Shown here in pieces: positions 38,340 to 61,822 of a DNA stretch of 64,000 bases. Made by a program: the position numbers and the translations under genes. Position 1 is the first letter of the stretch, and each line of letters starts with the position of its first letter. Origin of the DNA: Sitta carolinensis (taxonomy: Eukaryota > Chordata > Aves > Passeriformes > Sittidae); NCBI GenBank assembly GCA_032173965.1, contig CM063283.1, positions 82,152,743 through 82,216,742 of the forward strand, read 5' to 3'. Under the pieces are notes generated by a model. The model made no database searches. It worked only from the letters and a program-made list of their open reading frames with translations, and was not told where the DNA came from.

Positions 38340-39163
38340 TAACTCACTCTGTCACCCAGAGAGACCTCAATAGGCTGGTAAGGTTGGCCCATGCAAACCT
38401 GATGAACAAGGAGAAGGATAAGGTGCTGCACCTGGGTTGGAGCTATCCCAAACACAAATAACAGATGCTTGAAGAATGGATTGAGAGCAGCCCTGAGAAA
38501 AGGGACTTGGACATGTTCATTGGTGAGAAGATAAACATGACAGATAACACAAGCTTGAAGCCCAGACAACCAAACACAGCCTGGGCTGCTTCAAAGGCAG
38601 TGTGGCCAGAAAGTCAAGGGAGGTGATTCTCCCACTCTGCTCTTGTGAGACCTCACCTGGAGTGCTGCATCCAGCTCTGGGCCCCCAACATAAAAAGCAT
38701 GTGGACCTGTTGGTGCAAGTCCAGAGGAGAGCTTCAAGAATAATCAGAGAACTGGAGCATCTCTTCTAAGATGACAGGCTGAGATACTTGGAGATGTTCA
38801 GTCTGGAGAAGAGAAGGTTCCAGAGAGACCTCATAGCACTTTCCAGTACCTAAAAAGGGCCAACGAGAGAGCTGGAGAGGGACATTTTACAAGGGCATGT
38901 CAAGGAAGGACAAGAGGTAACAGCTTTAAACTGAATTAGTTAAGATATTAGGAAAACTTCTTTTCTGTGAGGTTGATGAGGCACTTCAACAGATTGCCCA
39001 GAGAAGATGCAGATGCCCCATACCTGGAAGTGTTTAAAGCCAGGCTGAAGGAGGCTCAAAGCAACCTTGTCTAGTAGAAGGTGTTGCTGCTTAAGTCAGG
39101 GGGCTTGGAACTAGATATCTTAACCTTCCAACCCAAACCATTATATGATTCTATGATTCTGTG
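38340..39163 (+). repeat. CR1 LINE, 5'-truncated, with end of ORF2
   Basis: Ends with ATATGATTCTATGATTCTG, the CR1 3' hallmark, preceded by CCTTCCAACCCAAACCAT. Upstream it carries the decayed C-terminal coding part of the CR1 reverse transcriptase; a frame reading KSREVILPLCS is visible near 38.61 kb. Stops interrupt it. Confidence 0.92.
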
Positions 39164-41346
39164 AACTAGGAATGCAGATAAATTAAAGCTATTAAAACAA
39201 TCTGAGAGGAACTATCACTTGTCAAGAAGAGTAAAAGACACAGGCTCCAAGGTAAAGTGAATGAGGCCCAGAAAAAGACATTTACAGTATCAGGCCTGAG
39301 AACCTGCTTTTTCTCAGTTCTTGAGATGAATATAATTTTGACAAAGAACTAGTACTTGCATATTTAAAGGAGATAAGTGATTTGAACTCAACAGCATCTT
39401 CTCCCTTATTTTCCGTTTTTCTTGTTAATCAAAATCTCTCCAGATCTCGCATTATCTTCAAGAGTATAATTTACTCAGGATAATACTAATGGTTAAAAAA
39501 TCTCTTCCCTCTTCTTTTCTGTGAATAAAATGCTGAATCTTTCTCAAAGAAAATATATTAGACACCATTCAAGGCCCAGACATGACTTGTTTTCAAATGC
39601 AACATTTCCAAATGTTCCATACCCAACCCTTTAACAATGAAGGGACAAACAACGGCAAGGCACTGATACATGAATCACCATTTTGATGAGCAGAATATCT
39701 GATAAGCAGAAGGTCTCCCATGAGCACAACATCCTAGTTCAAGCCCTGGCTCCCACAACTTCTCCAAGCTGGACTTCCAAAGGCATGGGTGTGTATCTAT
39801 AGCAGCAAACATGTCTGCCCATCACTAGCCAATGAAAGCTATGAATCCCTGTAAAAGTGTAAGTCTCAAATGCTAAAGAAAAAGTACCAGGGACCCAGAA
39901 ATAAACATTCCCTTAAAATCAGACTCTGTCCTAATTCTACCACACCAAGAAATGGTTCAATACTTTATGAACACTACAACCTTCCTTTTATAGCAAAGAC
40001 AGTAACTAAAGGAAGAGCAATAGCAATCTCTCTATTAATAATGGTTGGCATCTCCTGTAAACTTTTCTCATGAGCAATATTCCTAAGGCTCAGATATACA
40101 GAAAAGTCAGTTTATCCACAAATATCTATACAGTCAATAGTCCTTGGCAAACATGGTCTAAAATAAATTAAATTAGCACTCAAAGAAAGCCCTTATTTGT
40201 AAGCCAGTGATAAAACATTAGTTCATTTCACCCTCTAATGCCAAGTTAAAGCTTGCACATCTAATTAAACCACTTCAGACTGGTCCAGCTTATGGATTTC
40301 CCAGATGTTCCCCTTGTTTGGAGCTAGTTTAGCTTCTTCTAGCAGCCTAGAGTTTTCCACATCCTGAATATTTATATATTCAGCACAAGATCACAAGTGA
40401 TGATGGAGAATATTTCACGATATATATGTCATACTGGGATACATCTGGATGTGCTGAAAACAAAAGGGGACTGAGACTAATTTTCCCAAGTAAAAATACA
40501 AATTTGTCTAAGGTGAATGCAGTTTGTTGGCCACAATTTTTATTATTAATATTATCTGTGAGCATTTCATATCATTACTACTGCACATAGACTGAGGCTG
40601 CACTGGAAACTCACATGAGTTGGGAACATGCCTCTTGACTGATGTGTAATCGGAAGAGGCTGTAAAGCTCTTTCCCTCAACCTTCCCTCATATCAGTGGG
40701 CTTGAATCCCCATAAAGTGAAATCTTCTGTACATTTGGTGTCAGTAAGTTCAACACCCCATCAGATGTTCCATTTGCCCAAGTCCTATGTAAACCTTAGA
40801 CACCATAACCATCTTTCTCTTCTTCTGAGCCTAGGTTCTTTTCTGAGTCAAGTGACCTCTAGACTTCAGAAGAGAGTCCAGTGTCCCAGTATTAATGGTT
40901 CTACAGTGTATGCTGTCCAGCTTTTTATTTTTGATTTGAAAAGAGATAGCTATAGAGATTGTGTGTGAATGTTGAAGTAAAATATTCTTAAAGCTGAAAA
41001 GAAAATAAGCATTCATTAATTCATTAAACAGACAAAAGTCAGGAATTTCCACTACTAGCATTTACTGTGCAATCAGATTCTACTCCCGTGTGTATACACA
41101 TATGTTCTGTAATTATATAATTCCTTTTTTTTTCCACAGGACCCCAGCTTTATTCAGTGCAGAGTGTTCAGGGAACACAGTGGTTGCCCAATATTTCTCT
41201 TTATCCTCATGCTTTATTTACTGCACATCCTCTGAACATTGCCTTGAATATAGAGCTACATGTTGCCTCATGGGTATTGTGCTGATGCTCCCAAAACTAG
41301 TATATCAGTGTATTATAAGGATTAATGAGTTTATGGTCACAGTCCT

Positions 41347-41402
41347 CCTATGTACACACTCGGAGAGTGTCATTCCTATGTACACATTAAGAGAGTGTCA
41401 TT
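41347..41402. repeat. 28-bp tandem duplication
   Basis: Two adjacent 28-bp units beginning CCTATGTACACA and ending GAGAGTGTCATT, with three mismatches. Confidence 0.9.
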
Positions 41403-41490
41403 AAACCTATTTTATAGACTGAAGCAGAAAGATACAATGATCTGCCTGATGTAAGGCAGTAAGTCAGTGGTATATTGCATGACTCTACAC
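41402..41490 (-). repeat. MIR-like SINE relic
   Basis: CCTATTTTATAGACTGAAGC, then GATCTGCCTGATGTAAGGCA and AGTAAGTCAGTGG, resembles the reverse strand of MIR (CCCATTTTACAGATGAGGAA ... AAGGTCACACAGCTAGTAAGTGG). Confidence 0.5.
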
Positions 41491-44400
41491 TGCCACGTAA
41501 TTATGGCTCTTCCCCTGAAGTGCCAAACCTACGTGGCTTTTGTTAATTAGAGTCACAATAATCAACAGGGAGCATTTCTGTAAATCATACTTCTGGTCTT
41601 GTGACTTTAACATCCAGAAAGCCACACATTCAGTGATATCCAGGAAGTGTCTGGCTGTCTTCTGTGGAACTCTGCAGAAGACTAGATCCACTTCTCCTGC
41701 ATGATCATTAACTGTGCAGATGATAAAGCTAAACTTACACCTATTGCTATTTTCCTTCGTCATCTACATAGAGACACCTACTGACATCTCAGGCAAGTGA
41801 AGAATACACCTAGATGTTTTCCCTCTATACACATCCAATTCATTCCTTGAGCACAGTTTACCTCACACAGTAACTGAAACAGGGGTCTTGTGGCAAGAAC
41901 TTACATGGTAGGTGGAACTGTAAGAGATTGCTTCATTAAAGATTCAAAGGCTATGCATGTGGCAATTAAAATTCTGTCAAGTTTTGAGGGATTTTTCTTT
42001 TAATTTTTTTTATAAGTGCATCTAAATCCCTCATCTGAAGAAGTCTTTTCATAACCAGAAAGAGAGGAAAATTGGAAACTTCATAGAACCTAGGAACTCT
42101 ACTGTGCAAAGCTGATATATTTAGGAAATAGTCAGATAGTGTATTGAGCCCCACAAAGGGAAAACAATAAGCTAATTCTTTTCCAAAAAAAAAACCTGTA
42201 GAAAAGCAATTTGCACTTTAGTGTACTATAATAGCAGAAATCACAGTAGAGAAACCAGCTAGATTGAAAATCATAGCAGAAAGGTCATTTGCCTGCTATG
42301 CCATCAAACTGGCATCAGCTACGGTCTTGTGCTACAATTATGCCCAAGCAAACCATGTCTACCCTGTTCTGCAAAATATATCTCCAGGATCAAGAGCTCT
42401 AACTTTTCAGCAACTCCATCTGTTCAGATAAAAGAAAGTGAGGAAAACACAGACTGTAGAGTCATGTGCTAATACATTAGTCACTGAGTCATTGTGTAAA
42501 AGGAAATCTTTACCTCTGAAGAAAACAAAGTAGTGGAACCATTGTCCTTTGTGCAGAGGAGGACACACAAAGGAAGTGTGTGGAAGAGACTTGTCGTGGA
42601 ACTGGACACGTCTGCCCAAAGAGAAATGTCTACAGAGACGGTGCCTACAGATGGTGCTAGTCTTCTAAGACACACCTTAATATCCTCACTGGAGGACTAT
42701 TTGCCTAAAGTATCTGCTTGCTTCCCCTGACAAGTTCTGATGTGACTGGCTGAATTGGAAACATCTGAACATAAGCAAAATGAAACACATCCCTAATTTC
42801 TGTAATTCAACCAGACTAGGAAGGGAGCAAGCTTCCCAGCCACAGAGATCTGTCAGGTGCCAGGCACACACACAAGCAGAACACGAGGCACATGGAGAAA
42901 TTAAGTGTGGAAACAGAGGACCTGCAGCCCTCAGGCTTTGATAGAGTTTGAGATGTAGCCAAGAGTCCTGTGTTAAGGTTTTGGAACTAACTGCTTAAAT
43001 TCCTCTGAAGTCTAACTTTAGAGTGAGGCATTAAGTCCCTCTTTTGGATCCAATTTTCTGACCTTGTATTTTTATAGCCTCTTGGTAGCAATTATAAACC
43101 AGCAATTAAATGTAAGAGTAGGATCATTACCCTTAATCATATTGGTAATGAAGTCTGAGTATTTGATTCAGGGAAATGAAATTACATACATTTCCTTTTG
43201 TTCTGTTATCCAATCTCCAGTAATTTACATGTGGTCCTTGAATGTAGCTCGTTCTGTGGTTGCTCCTGCAGACTTGAGTATAGAGATTTCTCTCTAACTT
43301 TAACTGGACTTTTGGATATGCAGGCAATATAGAACTGAACCACACATACTAGTAAAATTTCCAGTGTTCAAGGGTACTCATGCCAGCAGATACTCAGCCC
43401 TGTTTTCTGTCTAGCGTCTCAATTTTCTTTTCGGATGTTTGAGTTCAAAAAATAAGAGTCTGAGAAAAGCTACTCAAGAAAGAAAGGAAATTTTACTGAC
43501 AATTTGTGAGGAATTTGTTACTATTTAATTTATCCAATTAAATTTAGAGAGATCTAGAGGCTGTAGCCAAAAATGCTGGTGGCTATAAGGTCAAAGTATA
43601 AATTTTTTTAATTAAAAATAAATTTTCCTGCAAAGAAGAAAAAAAATATACCCAAAGACAAGAGAGAGGAAGCTTCCCTCAGAACTGTCAATGATTTCAG
43701 AAAGCAATACAACAAGCAACCACTGGAAAAAAACATGCTAATTAATGGAAACAGAGAGGAATAAGATTCTCTTCCTAACAGCCAAATTGCCAAAAGAACT
43801 TATTGCTCTTTTCAACGTGTAAACTGAATATGAATAGACAAAAAATAAAAGAGTTAAAGCATATATATCTTTGCCCATGTGTCTTTGAGTTACAAAAAGG
43901 AATAATTAATTTTCTTATAACAGCCTGTCTCTTACATAGTTACTGACAGGAAAACAGGATGTCACTTTGTGGTGTTAGCTTAGAGAAAAACAGTAATCAT
44001 GATGTGGGAATATTGCACCAACTGCTTTCCAGTTATGATTCATGTCAGAATTCCAATCAATGCAAATACTTGCAGAAAACGTAAGGTTGGAAAACCTGTG
44101 CACAGGATCTGACTTCAGCATATACAGCCAGCTGCAGACAAGAAAAAAATAGATAGATTCTGGGAGGGCTTGTTGGAAGGGCTGGGTTATGAAACCACCT
44201 TTTCTCATAGGGCTGATAAAGTTTAAATGCCACTAATGTGTCAGATAAACTGACTTTCAAACAAGACAAATCTAACCTGAGTCTTGTGACTAGCTTGGAA
44301 GTTTAGAAACTGATTCACAGACCTAACAAATACTTCAAACTAACCAAGTTTGCTTTGCTGCTGTTGATGAAACAAATGGCACAGAGGAGCAAGAGGATTC

Positions 44401-47168
44401 TCTAAATATACTTTTCAAGATCAGAATGCTGGATTACAACTATAAAGAATAAAACCATAGGAGAAAATTCTATCTAACATACCAACAATCATGAACATGG
44501 AAAACACTCCTTAATCACCTGAAAAATAAAAGCCTGATGTAGTACCTTTCCTATTGATTTGAACAGACAACAGATCAGAGCCATCACATAAAATCCCTAG
44601 GATGTTTCACTATGAAGGCTCCTTTATTCCTCCTGACACCAGGGAAAAATTATTACCCCTTTAAAAAAAATAGGATAGCAAACAAAATAAAACAACAAAA
44701 AAATGTATTATTAGATTACAAAAATAACTTCTAATTAACCATCACTAAGCTACAACTTGTTCTGTACTATTTGCATAAAAGCCAATGAGAGATTTGTAAG
44801 TGAAATAAAATGACTACAGAATAAGATGCACAGCTTTGATTCGTCGGAAGGAGAAAGCAAATAAGGTGCTTGAAAAAGTATTAAATACAGAAGAAAAAGC
44901 TCTGTTTTAACAAGGGAAAATACCTTGCTATTCATATTCCCTTTGGTAGTAGTTATTCTGAGTATCCGTTAACACGTGACTACAAATATTTATAAGTTTA
45001 TTCATATCTCACTTTTACAAGATGTACATTCATATCATGTGATTCAACATAATACACTCCAAAAATGGAACTCAACATGTCTGGTGAATTCATGTAGGAG
45101 CATGCTGGCATAATCCAGACCTAAAAAAAAAAAAAAAGGTTGTTTGCTCATTTCTTTTTGTCTTCCACAATAGCAAAGGGGTACAACCTTTTAAGATGAG
45201 TTAGGTTTGAAGATTTTTTTTTGTTTGTTTGTTTCATTTTAGCAATCCCTGAAATGCCTGTAAATCAGACACACTGTGAGTACATAACCAAAATAATGCT
45301 ATGGTACTGCAAATCATACTGGCTGCTCATACTTTTGCAAAAGCAACAGGGTTTTAAAATATAAAAATAAATGCAAAGCATTGTCAAATTTACACTCAAC
45401 ATAATTAAAATAATACACATTTAGAATTTTCAAACAAAAAATAAATAAAACATCCACATACATTAATACAAAGAAACAGAGATATTTGCCTGTCTTCGAT
45501 GTAATTAATACATACCATAAGCCTAGATTCATGAAAGTATTGTCTTTCAATAAATATCTTCAGCTTCAAAATCTGATATTTTCTACATTCTTCAACTGTT
45601 TTTAGTTATATATCAATTTTCAATATAAGGTGTATGAACTACATTATATTTCAATTATTTCTTGGAAATCAGCAAATTTACTAAAATTAGAAGTAACTTT
45701 TAGCATCAAATCTGTCTAACAGAAAGAATTTGAAGGCTATCTGGCATCATACCCATTTTGAAGAATGCCTCAAACACCAAAGCCTGTGGCCTTCCACTGA
45801 TCCAGCTAGAAAAGCCAGCCAGCAAAAACAACCAATATAAAATTAGCCACAACATTATATTGACAATGCCCATGCTGTACCTTTTAAAGAAGTGACTTAG
45901 AGAGGACAATTTACAAGCATGAGGTTAAAGCAGAGGGCTCCATTCATCTCTGAAAGAGAAGAGTTCACACTCTACAGCACATCACACTTCCTTTTATTTT
46001 TTTTGTTTTAGTTTCCAAGCAATACCAGGCCTTCTCCAGCCCTATCACATCAAACCACAATCAGTAGAGATTTTCAATGGACTGAATGAGAAGCTGTTGC
46101 CATGTTATCCACAACTGTTTGAAAACTTTTCTTGCCGTGAAAATGCTGTCACATCAGGGAAAGAAAACAACATAATGAGGTGAGAAGGTTGCTTACAGAT
46201 GAAAAGTGGGGCACTTCAACCATCCTTTTTAAATAGGAACACAAAAGAATTCCAACCGTATTGACTGTGTGCACTTTATAGAGTTGTGTAAACTTAGCAG
46301 TTACAAGGACACCACCTGGATCATTAGATATTAGATATTATAAAAATAAACACATTCCTAAGAAAGACATGTAATCTATTTTACCTATACTTTGAAAGTT
46401 TTCCTCTAACTGAAGGGGGAAAAAGCCTGCCATCTCCAAAGCAATAATGCCTCAAAAAAATAAAATTATCTGGTTTTTTTAAAAAATGTTTTGCCTAGCA
46501 CATTTAAACAAGCAGAAAACATGCGTATTTTTCGTCACAAAAAAAAATAAATCCATAACCTGGCTTTGCCTTAGGGATCTGGATTTCTGTACTACTACAT
46601 GTCTATTTGATTTGAGTCAAGAGTCCCAATGTGTCAATGTTATGTCAATTCAAAATCATGTCTTATTATTATTTTATAGGCAAACATAGGACTAAAAGAC
46701 ATAGCAGATAAAGCATGCAAAGAATTGACATCTGTACACTTGGTCTGTGTGAAAAATTTATAGTAGGGGAAGCTGGAAATCAGAGTTTCCTAGCAATTTG
46801 TGCATGCTGTTGGGAACTTGGAAATTTGGTTTTAGTCTTAGCACTGACACAACTCGGCCCCATTGAGTCATAAACAAAATTCCCACTGACATATAGAGTC
46901 AGAGAATTGGACAGTAACTTCATGTTCTGTGGAAATAACTCACAGGCACATTCTGACACTCCAAAACACATCCAGTGTGCCCTTTAAAACTTTTGCTGAA
47001 GTCAGACACAGAGTTTAAACTTCAAGGATCCCTGGCTATGTAAAAGGTTGTCTACAACCACAAAGCTCATGTCAGATTATGATCTGGGGGATGCTGCTAC
47101 ATTACAAAAACAAAAGTAATCATACTCAGTGCTGACAATGGGTGATGGAACCTGGACCTGCATTTATA

Positions 47169-47293
47169 TGCCTTAATTTCTACAAAAAATGGGGACAATA
47201 ATTCTTACCTAGTTCATAATGGGTGAGGATTAAATAATAGACATTTATACAGTGCTCTGCAAATGAGCATTATATAAGTGCTAAGTATTATGG
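47169..47293 (+). repeat. MIR-like SINE relic
   Basis: Shows AAAATGGGGACAATAATTCT, ACCTAGTTCATAATGGGTGA, GGATTAAATAATAGACAT, GTGCTCTGCAAATGAGCATT and AAGTGCTAAGTATTATGG in the order of MIR-family elements. It is the best-preserved of the MIR-like relics here. Confidence 0.7.
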
Positions 47294-47360
47294 TATTAAC
47301 CAAAATGTCACTACATCTATAAGACCTTTTGAAGCAAAAAAAAAAAAAAAAAAAAAACTT

Positions 47361-47470
47361 TAAGTATAATTTTTTTCACATATTTCCAAGTCAATACAAA
47401 TGAGCCATGGAGTCATAAGTATAATTCTTTTCACATATTTCCAAGTCAATACAAATGAGCCATGGAGTCA
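47361..47470. repeat. 55-bp tandem duplication
   Basis: Two adjacent 55-bp units (47361-47415 and 47416-47470), each starting TAAGTATAAT and ending GCCATGGAGTCA. They differ at a single T/C position, so the duplication is recent. It directly follows a long A run (about 47.34-47.36 kb). Confidence 0.95.
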
Positions 47471-50400
47471 ACTGGTTATTTTGGTAAAAATTAATGAAGT
47501 ACTTTAACTTATTTGACAGTTTAAAAAAAACCCAGAATCTATTCTTTCCATTATAAAGAGGCCCATTTAAAACATGAAGCCTTTCTTTAGTCTTGCTTAT
47601 AAAGGTCATTATTCATTGGCATTCATTCAAGTTATTTTTCAAATACCAGATAAATCTTCTGAGAAAGATTCTTTAGCAATCCACATATGCTAAATGAAGG
47701 CCTCCTCCAAGGAAATTCTACTCAGTGGCTGCTGTTTTGATGATCTTGGAAATCTCACACTTCTCAAATCCAAGGTTACACAAAGATCACGTTGGATGAT
47801 GGTGGACAGTAAATGAGGCTTGGCATGCCTGAGAATCTCAAACAATTGTGATACTTTTAGACTTTAATAAGCACCTCAGGACCATGTCTGTTATCTTCAA
47901 CCTCCAATCTACTTAAGAAAAATATTAAAAAACAAAAACAAACCAAACAAACAAACAAAAAGATACCACACATTAACAGAGATGGAGTAGATGCTTTGGT
48001 CCAAATCTCAGCTTGTATGGATCACTGGAGCTACACATGGTGAATGGAGCCACAGTGACTTACACTTGGAGAAAAGTACAGTCCAACACATGGTAGGCCA
48101 AGTAGGATGCCTCATTTCTTCCCAATGATGTAAAGACGACAAGAGGAGGTCACCTGCGTGCATCATCCAAAATAAGGCAAAGCTTTTACACCTCCACTAA
48201 TGCAACTGGCCCATACAAGAAAGCAAAGCAGAACCAGTCTTGGAAACAACCCCTACAGAGTGCACCTTTTCATTTCCTTTCAAGCTAAATGAAAAGCAAG
48301 AACTGCATGAATCACCTCCGTAGATTCCCAGCAACACCCTGCCCCTCTCCACAGGCTGAGCTGTGGTACCTCCTTCAAAGCACGATAAGTTGAGAAATCT
48401 TGCCACCTTCTTCCCTTCTGTGGTAGAGAGCAAGACTGTCCTTGAGACATGCGCTGAAAGCACTCAGAAAAAAAGTAAGAATATTTCATTCTGGAAAGAT
48501 GTATGCTACACTACCAGCCTTGTTTCATCTTAGCAGGGAATTTTATTCATGTTGCTGCTGTGTTTTGAATACCATAAAGAAGTAAAATTTCTAAGATAAA
48601 TCTACAGGAATATTTTTCTGTGTTTGTATCTAGTAGAACAACAAAGGCAGAAAGTTATTCCTTCCTATAAAAAGTGGATGAATACTGTATGTGTATCCTG
48701 TAACACTCTGAGATCAGTAACACTTCTCAGCATCTCACTTGGATGTCTGAGAAAATTCATGCCCCAACCCAACAACTCCAACAAGTTCACTCTATGGAAT
48801 TATTTGCAGGTAAAAATCACTCCATTCTGAAAGTCCAGTGCAGGACTGCAAAATAATCATGTAAACCTCTCTTGAATTCCCAAAAGTGATTTGAAAGGCT
48901 AACAATTAGGTTAGAGGTACAGATAACAAGCAGTTCCCATTCAATCGATATCTCTGTGCCTTTGGTCTTCAACACTGTGTATCTAATTCTCCTTCAATGG
49001 CTGTGGGTGTCCAGTACAACAGGTTACTTACTTAACCATCTTGGTACTAATGTTTATTATTTTTCAGATTTGCATTTTAGAAGCGCTAGAACCACTCCAA
49101 ATATTTCTCATTCTAGCCAGAATTTCATGCAACATCATGATTTCCAGACAGTGTTTTGTTTCAATAAGGAATTGTTACTTGCCTGAGGTTTAGTCTGTAT
49201 TTCTCAGCAACAAGTAATGCTACCTTAATATTTTGGCCTTGCTTTAAAAAGGTACTAGACTTTCACAGAGAGGTAAAAAAGGCAGGCAACTTTTATCAGT
49301 TCCAGCAAACCCAAGACATTAACTACTTCTCACATAATAAATAGAAGGGAAATGGCACAATTTTGACATTCCAGAAATTTTGTTTGCTAGAAAATAACAA
49401 CATTTGAAAGAGGAAAAAAAACCCACAAAAAAGAAAAAAGTCTCTAAGAAATATTCTAAGCATGAATTTTTGTCCTACAGTAATATTTTGATTTGATAAA
49501 TATCAGCAAAAGCCAAAACTAGTAGTGGATTGCTAAACGAGACATAAAAAGCAGGCCCAATAATGGTGCTATTCAGAGGATAACCTTCCGTCAACAGAAA
49601 CCTTAGTAGCGAAAGCAACAAATAACTATCTTGTTAGATGAAGACAAGACCACTATTTGTACCTTCCTCTCTCCTCCCCAGTAATTAAAAAAAAAAAACA
49701 AACAAACAAAACAAAACAAAAAAAAAACTAATTAGAAGTGAATAACAGAAAATAAAAAAACTGCAGAGGAGGGTCAGTTAACCCAGACACTTTGGTAATA
49801 TAATTTAAAGGACTTCTCTGCTCTCCATCCTTGCTAGATTTGTAGTAGTTACTTTGCTTCAGCATTAATTTAATCTTGGTGTCCAAATCACAGGCAGAAA
49901 TTAAAATGGCCAAATATTGAACTTGTCCTCTTCTACAGAACACTTCTATGGGTTGTTTTAATTTGTTTGGCTTCGTTGTTATTTTGTTTTTTACTTAAGA
50001 TCATATGAAAATGTCATACAGACTTTTCAGCTTGCTTCCCAGAAATATGGCACATTAAGTTGACTATAAATCATAGTATCTACCTTTTCCCATATGTGAT
50101 ACATATAATTTTATCCATTCTTAGAAGACTCAGACTTTCATTTTGGCAAGGAGCTGCAATGCACCAGTCTGAGCATAAAGGATTTAAGTTATGGATCTTG
50201 CAGAATTGGTTAATAACAGAATAAGTACGGTTATTTTTTTAATCTATAATATTTACAGTATTGCACTTTACTGCACTTAATTGCATTTCACTAAAATTAA
50301 TGCTGCATCAGTATTATGCCTTAAAACCATATGTCCATCTTTGCTGTTTAATTCATTCTTTCTACATCCTGTAAAACAGTGAGATTCTGATTCAAAGATC

Positions 50401-50789
50401 TAGGCATTTGAGGGGAAAAAATTAAAAATTGCCCTGTTTCTATGGCACAATACATCTCTTTGAGTTCAGGTTATTCTGGTAAAACAGGTGCATTTCTTAT
50501 GGTTCCCATCATTCAAGTTATCACTAACAATTAGTAAATTCTAGTCTCTCTTTTTTCTCCTTTCAAAGGACATAGCCGTTTGAGACACGCACATTTTTGT
50601 TATTGCTGCTTTTTTTTTTTTTTTTTTTTTTTTTTAGGAAAGAAAAGAAGGAAAATAAAAACCTGCCTTGCCTCGGATCTGAAATTCCACATTTAAATTC
50701 AAACCAGTTCTGCAGCAGCAGCAGCTCCTCAGTGATGGAAGAAACTCATGGCAGTGAAATAATACTGTTGGCAACAAAGAAATGTCATC

Positions 50790-50826
50790 TTTAATGGAGA
50801 CCAGCCCCAAGGATTTATTATTTATT
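50790..50826 (-). terminator. Candidate SHOX polyadenylation signals
   Basis: On the minus strand there are two AATAAA hexamers (50821-50826 and 50814-50819) and one ATTAAA (50790-50795), 640-675 nt after the SHOX stop codon. They are the first AATAAA signals met downstream of the stop. Actual use is inferred; the region is AT-rich, so chance matches are possible. Confidence 0.45.
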
Positions 50827-51465
50827 ATTATTACTATTTGTTTTGTTTAGTTTTGTTCTAATATATTTCTGATCTTCAAAACGTGTTTAGTTTGACGCAT
50901 GCACAAGGTAGCAAAACTGACAGCAGCAGATGACGTTATGCCGGAGCGATCACTTTTGCCAGGGTCAAAAATCCAAAGTGTCCCCAATGTTCACAGATTA
51001 ACATAATTTAGAGATTGTTTCCTTTTTTTGTTTTTTCTCTTTTTGTGATTTTTTTTTTTTTTAACTCTCTTTTCTCTCTCCTCCCACCTACTTGGTCCTC
51101 CGAGGAGTCTCTGACTGGCGGGTGCGTGTTTGCTCCTCGCGTGTGTTGTGTCCGCGGCGGGCGGAGCGTCCCCACCGCGCCCCGCGGCACTTCCCGGCCG
51201 CCGAGTCCCTGGGGCCGAGCAGGCGGGCAAAGCGACGCTCGCAGACCTCGGGGAAGGGGAAAGAAATAAAAACAAACAAAAAAGACCCCCATAATAAAAT
51301 AAAAAAGAGGTAAGGCGGCAGGGCGGCCGGAGCGCTCGCTGCCCGCCCGGCGGCCAGGGAGGAGGATGAGGAGCGGAGGGGCAGAGCGGCGGTCCGTGCG
51401 GGTCACACGCCCGCCCGCCGCGGGCACCCGGGGCGGGGTGTGATGGGGGGCTCGGGGGAAGCGTG

Positions 51466-61390
<9,925 letters not shown>

Positions 61391-61539
61391 GGCTGCCCGG
61401 TGATCTTATCCACAGAGATCCACTTGTTTTCAATCGGAGATGTGGCCGTCCTCCGCACGCTGTTTTTGCACGTAGAAGATGGGCTGTATAGGGTTAGATC
61501 ACTCCTGCTGTTATTTATGCCTTTCAATTTGAGATCACA

Positions 61540-61548
61540 CTATTTATA
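61540..61548 (-). promoter_or_regulatory. TATA box of the proximal SHOX promoter (P2 type)
   Basis: The minus strand reads TATAAATAG, a perfect TATA consensus, 150 nt upstream of the SHOX start codon. It predicts a start of transcription near 61.51-61.52 kb and a 5' UTR of about 125 nt. Human SHOX is known to have a second promoter at exon 2, so the position fits. A second, weaker CATAAATA occurs at about 61.512-61.519 kb. Confidence 0.65.
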
Positions 61549-61766
61549 CATGGCTACCTCAGCCCAACCCCCAGCTCTCCCTGTCTCCAGCAATTACTGA
61601 CTGCTCCATAGTCGCAGGCGGACTCCGAGCAGCTATCTCCCCCACCTCAGTCCAGCAATTGGCTTTCTTTTCATTTCATCACTTCTTTGGCATCTTTGCA
61701 CCTTGATTTAGGGAGGCAAAAAGGCAACAGCGAAAAAGAGGGGGGGAGAGAGGGGAGAGAGAGAGA

Positions 61767-61822
<56 letters not shown>

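Larger units (their letters stand above)
39164..50789. other. Gene-free SHOX downstream flank
   Basis: AT-rich DNA with two tandem duplications, two MIR-like relics and simple repeats (GTTT- and AAAC-type near 45.22, 47.94 and 49.69 kb). Short open frames lack family likeness. In mammals and chicken, SHOX limb enhancers lie downstream of the gene, so regulatory elements are plausible here, for example in the TAAT-rich sequence at 50.0-50.4 kb. Confidence 0.65.
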
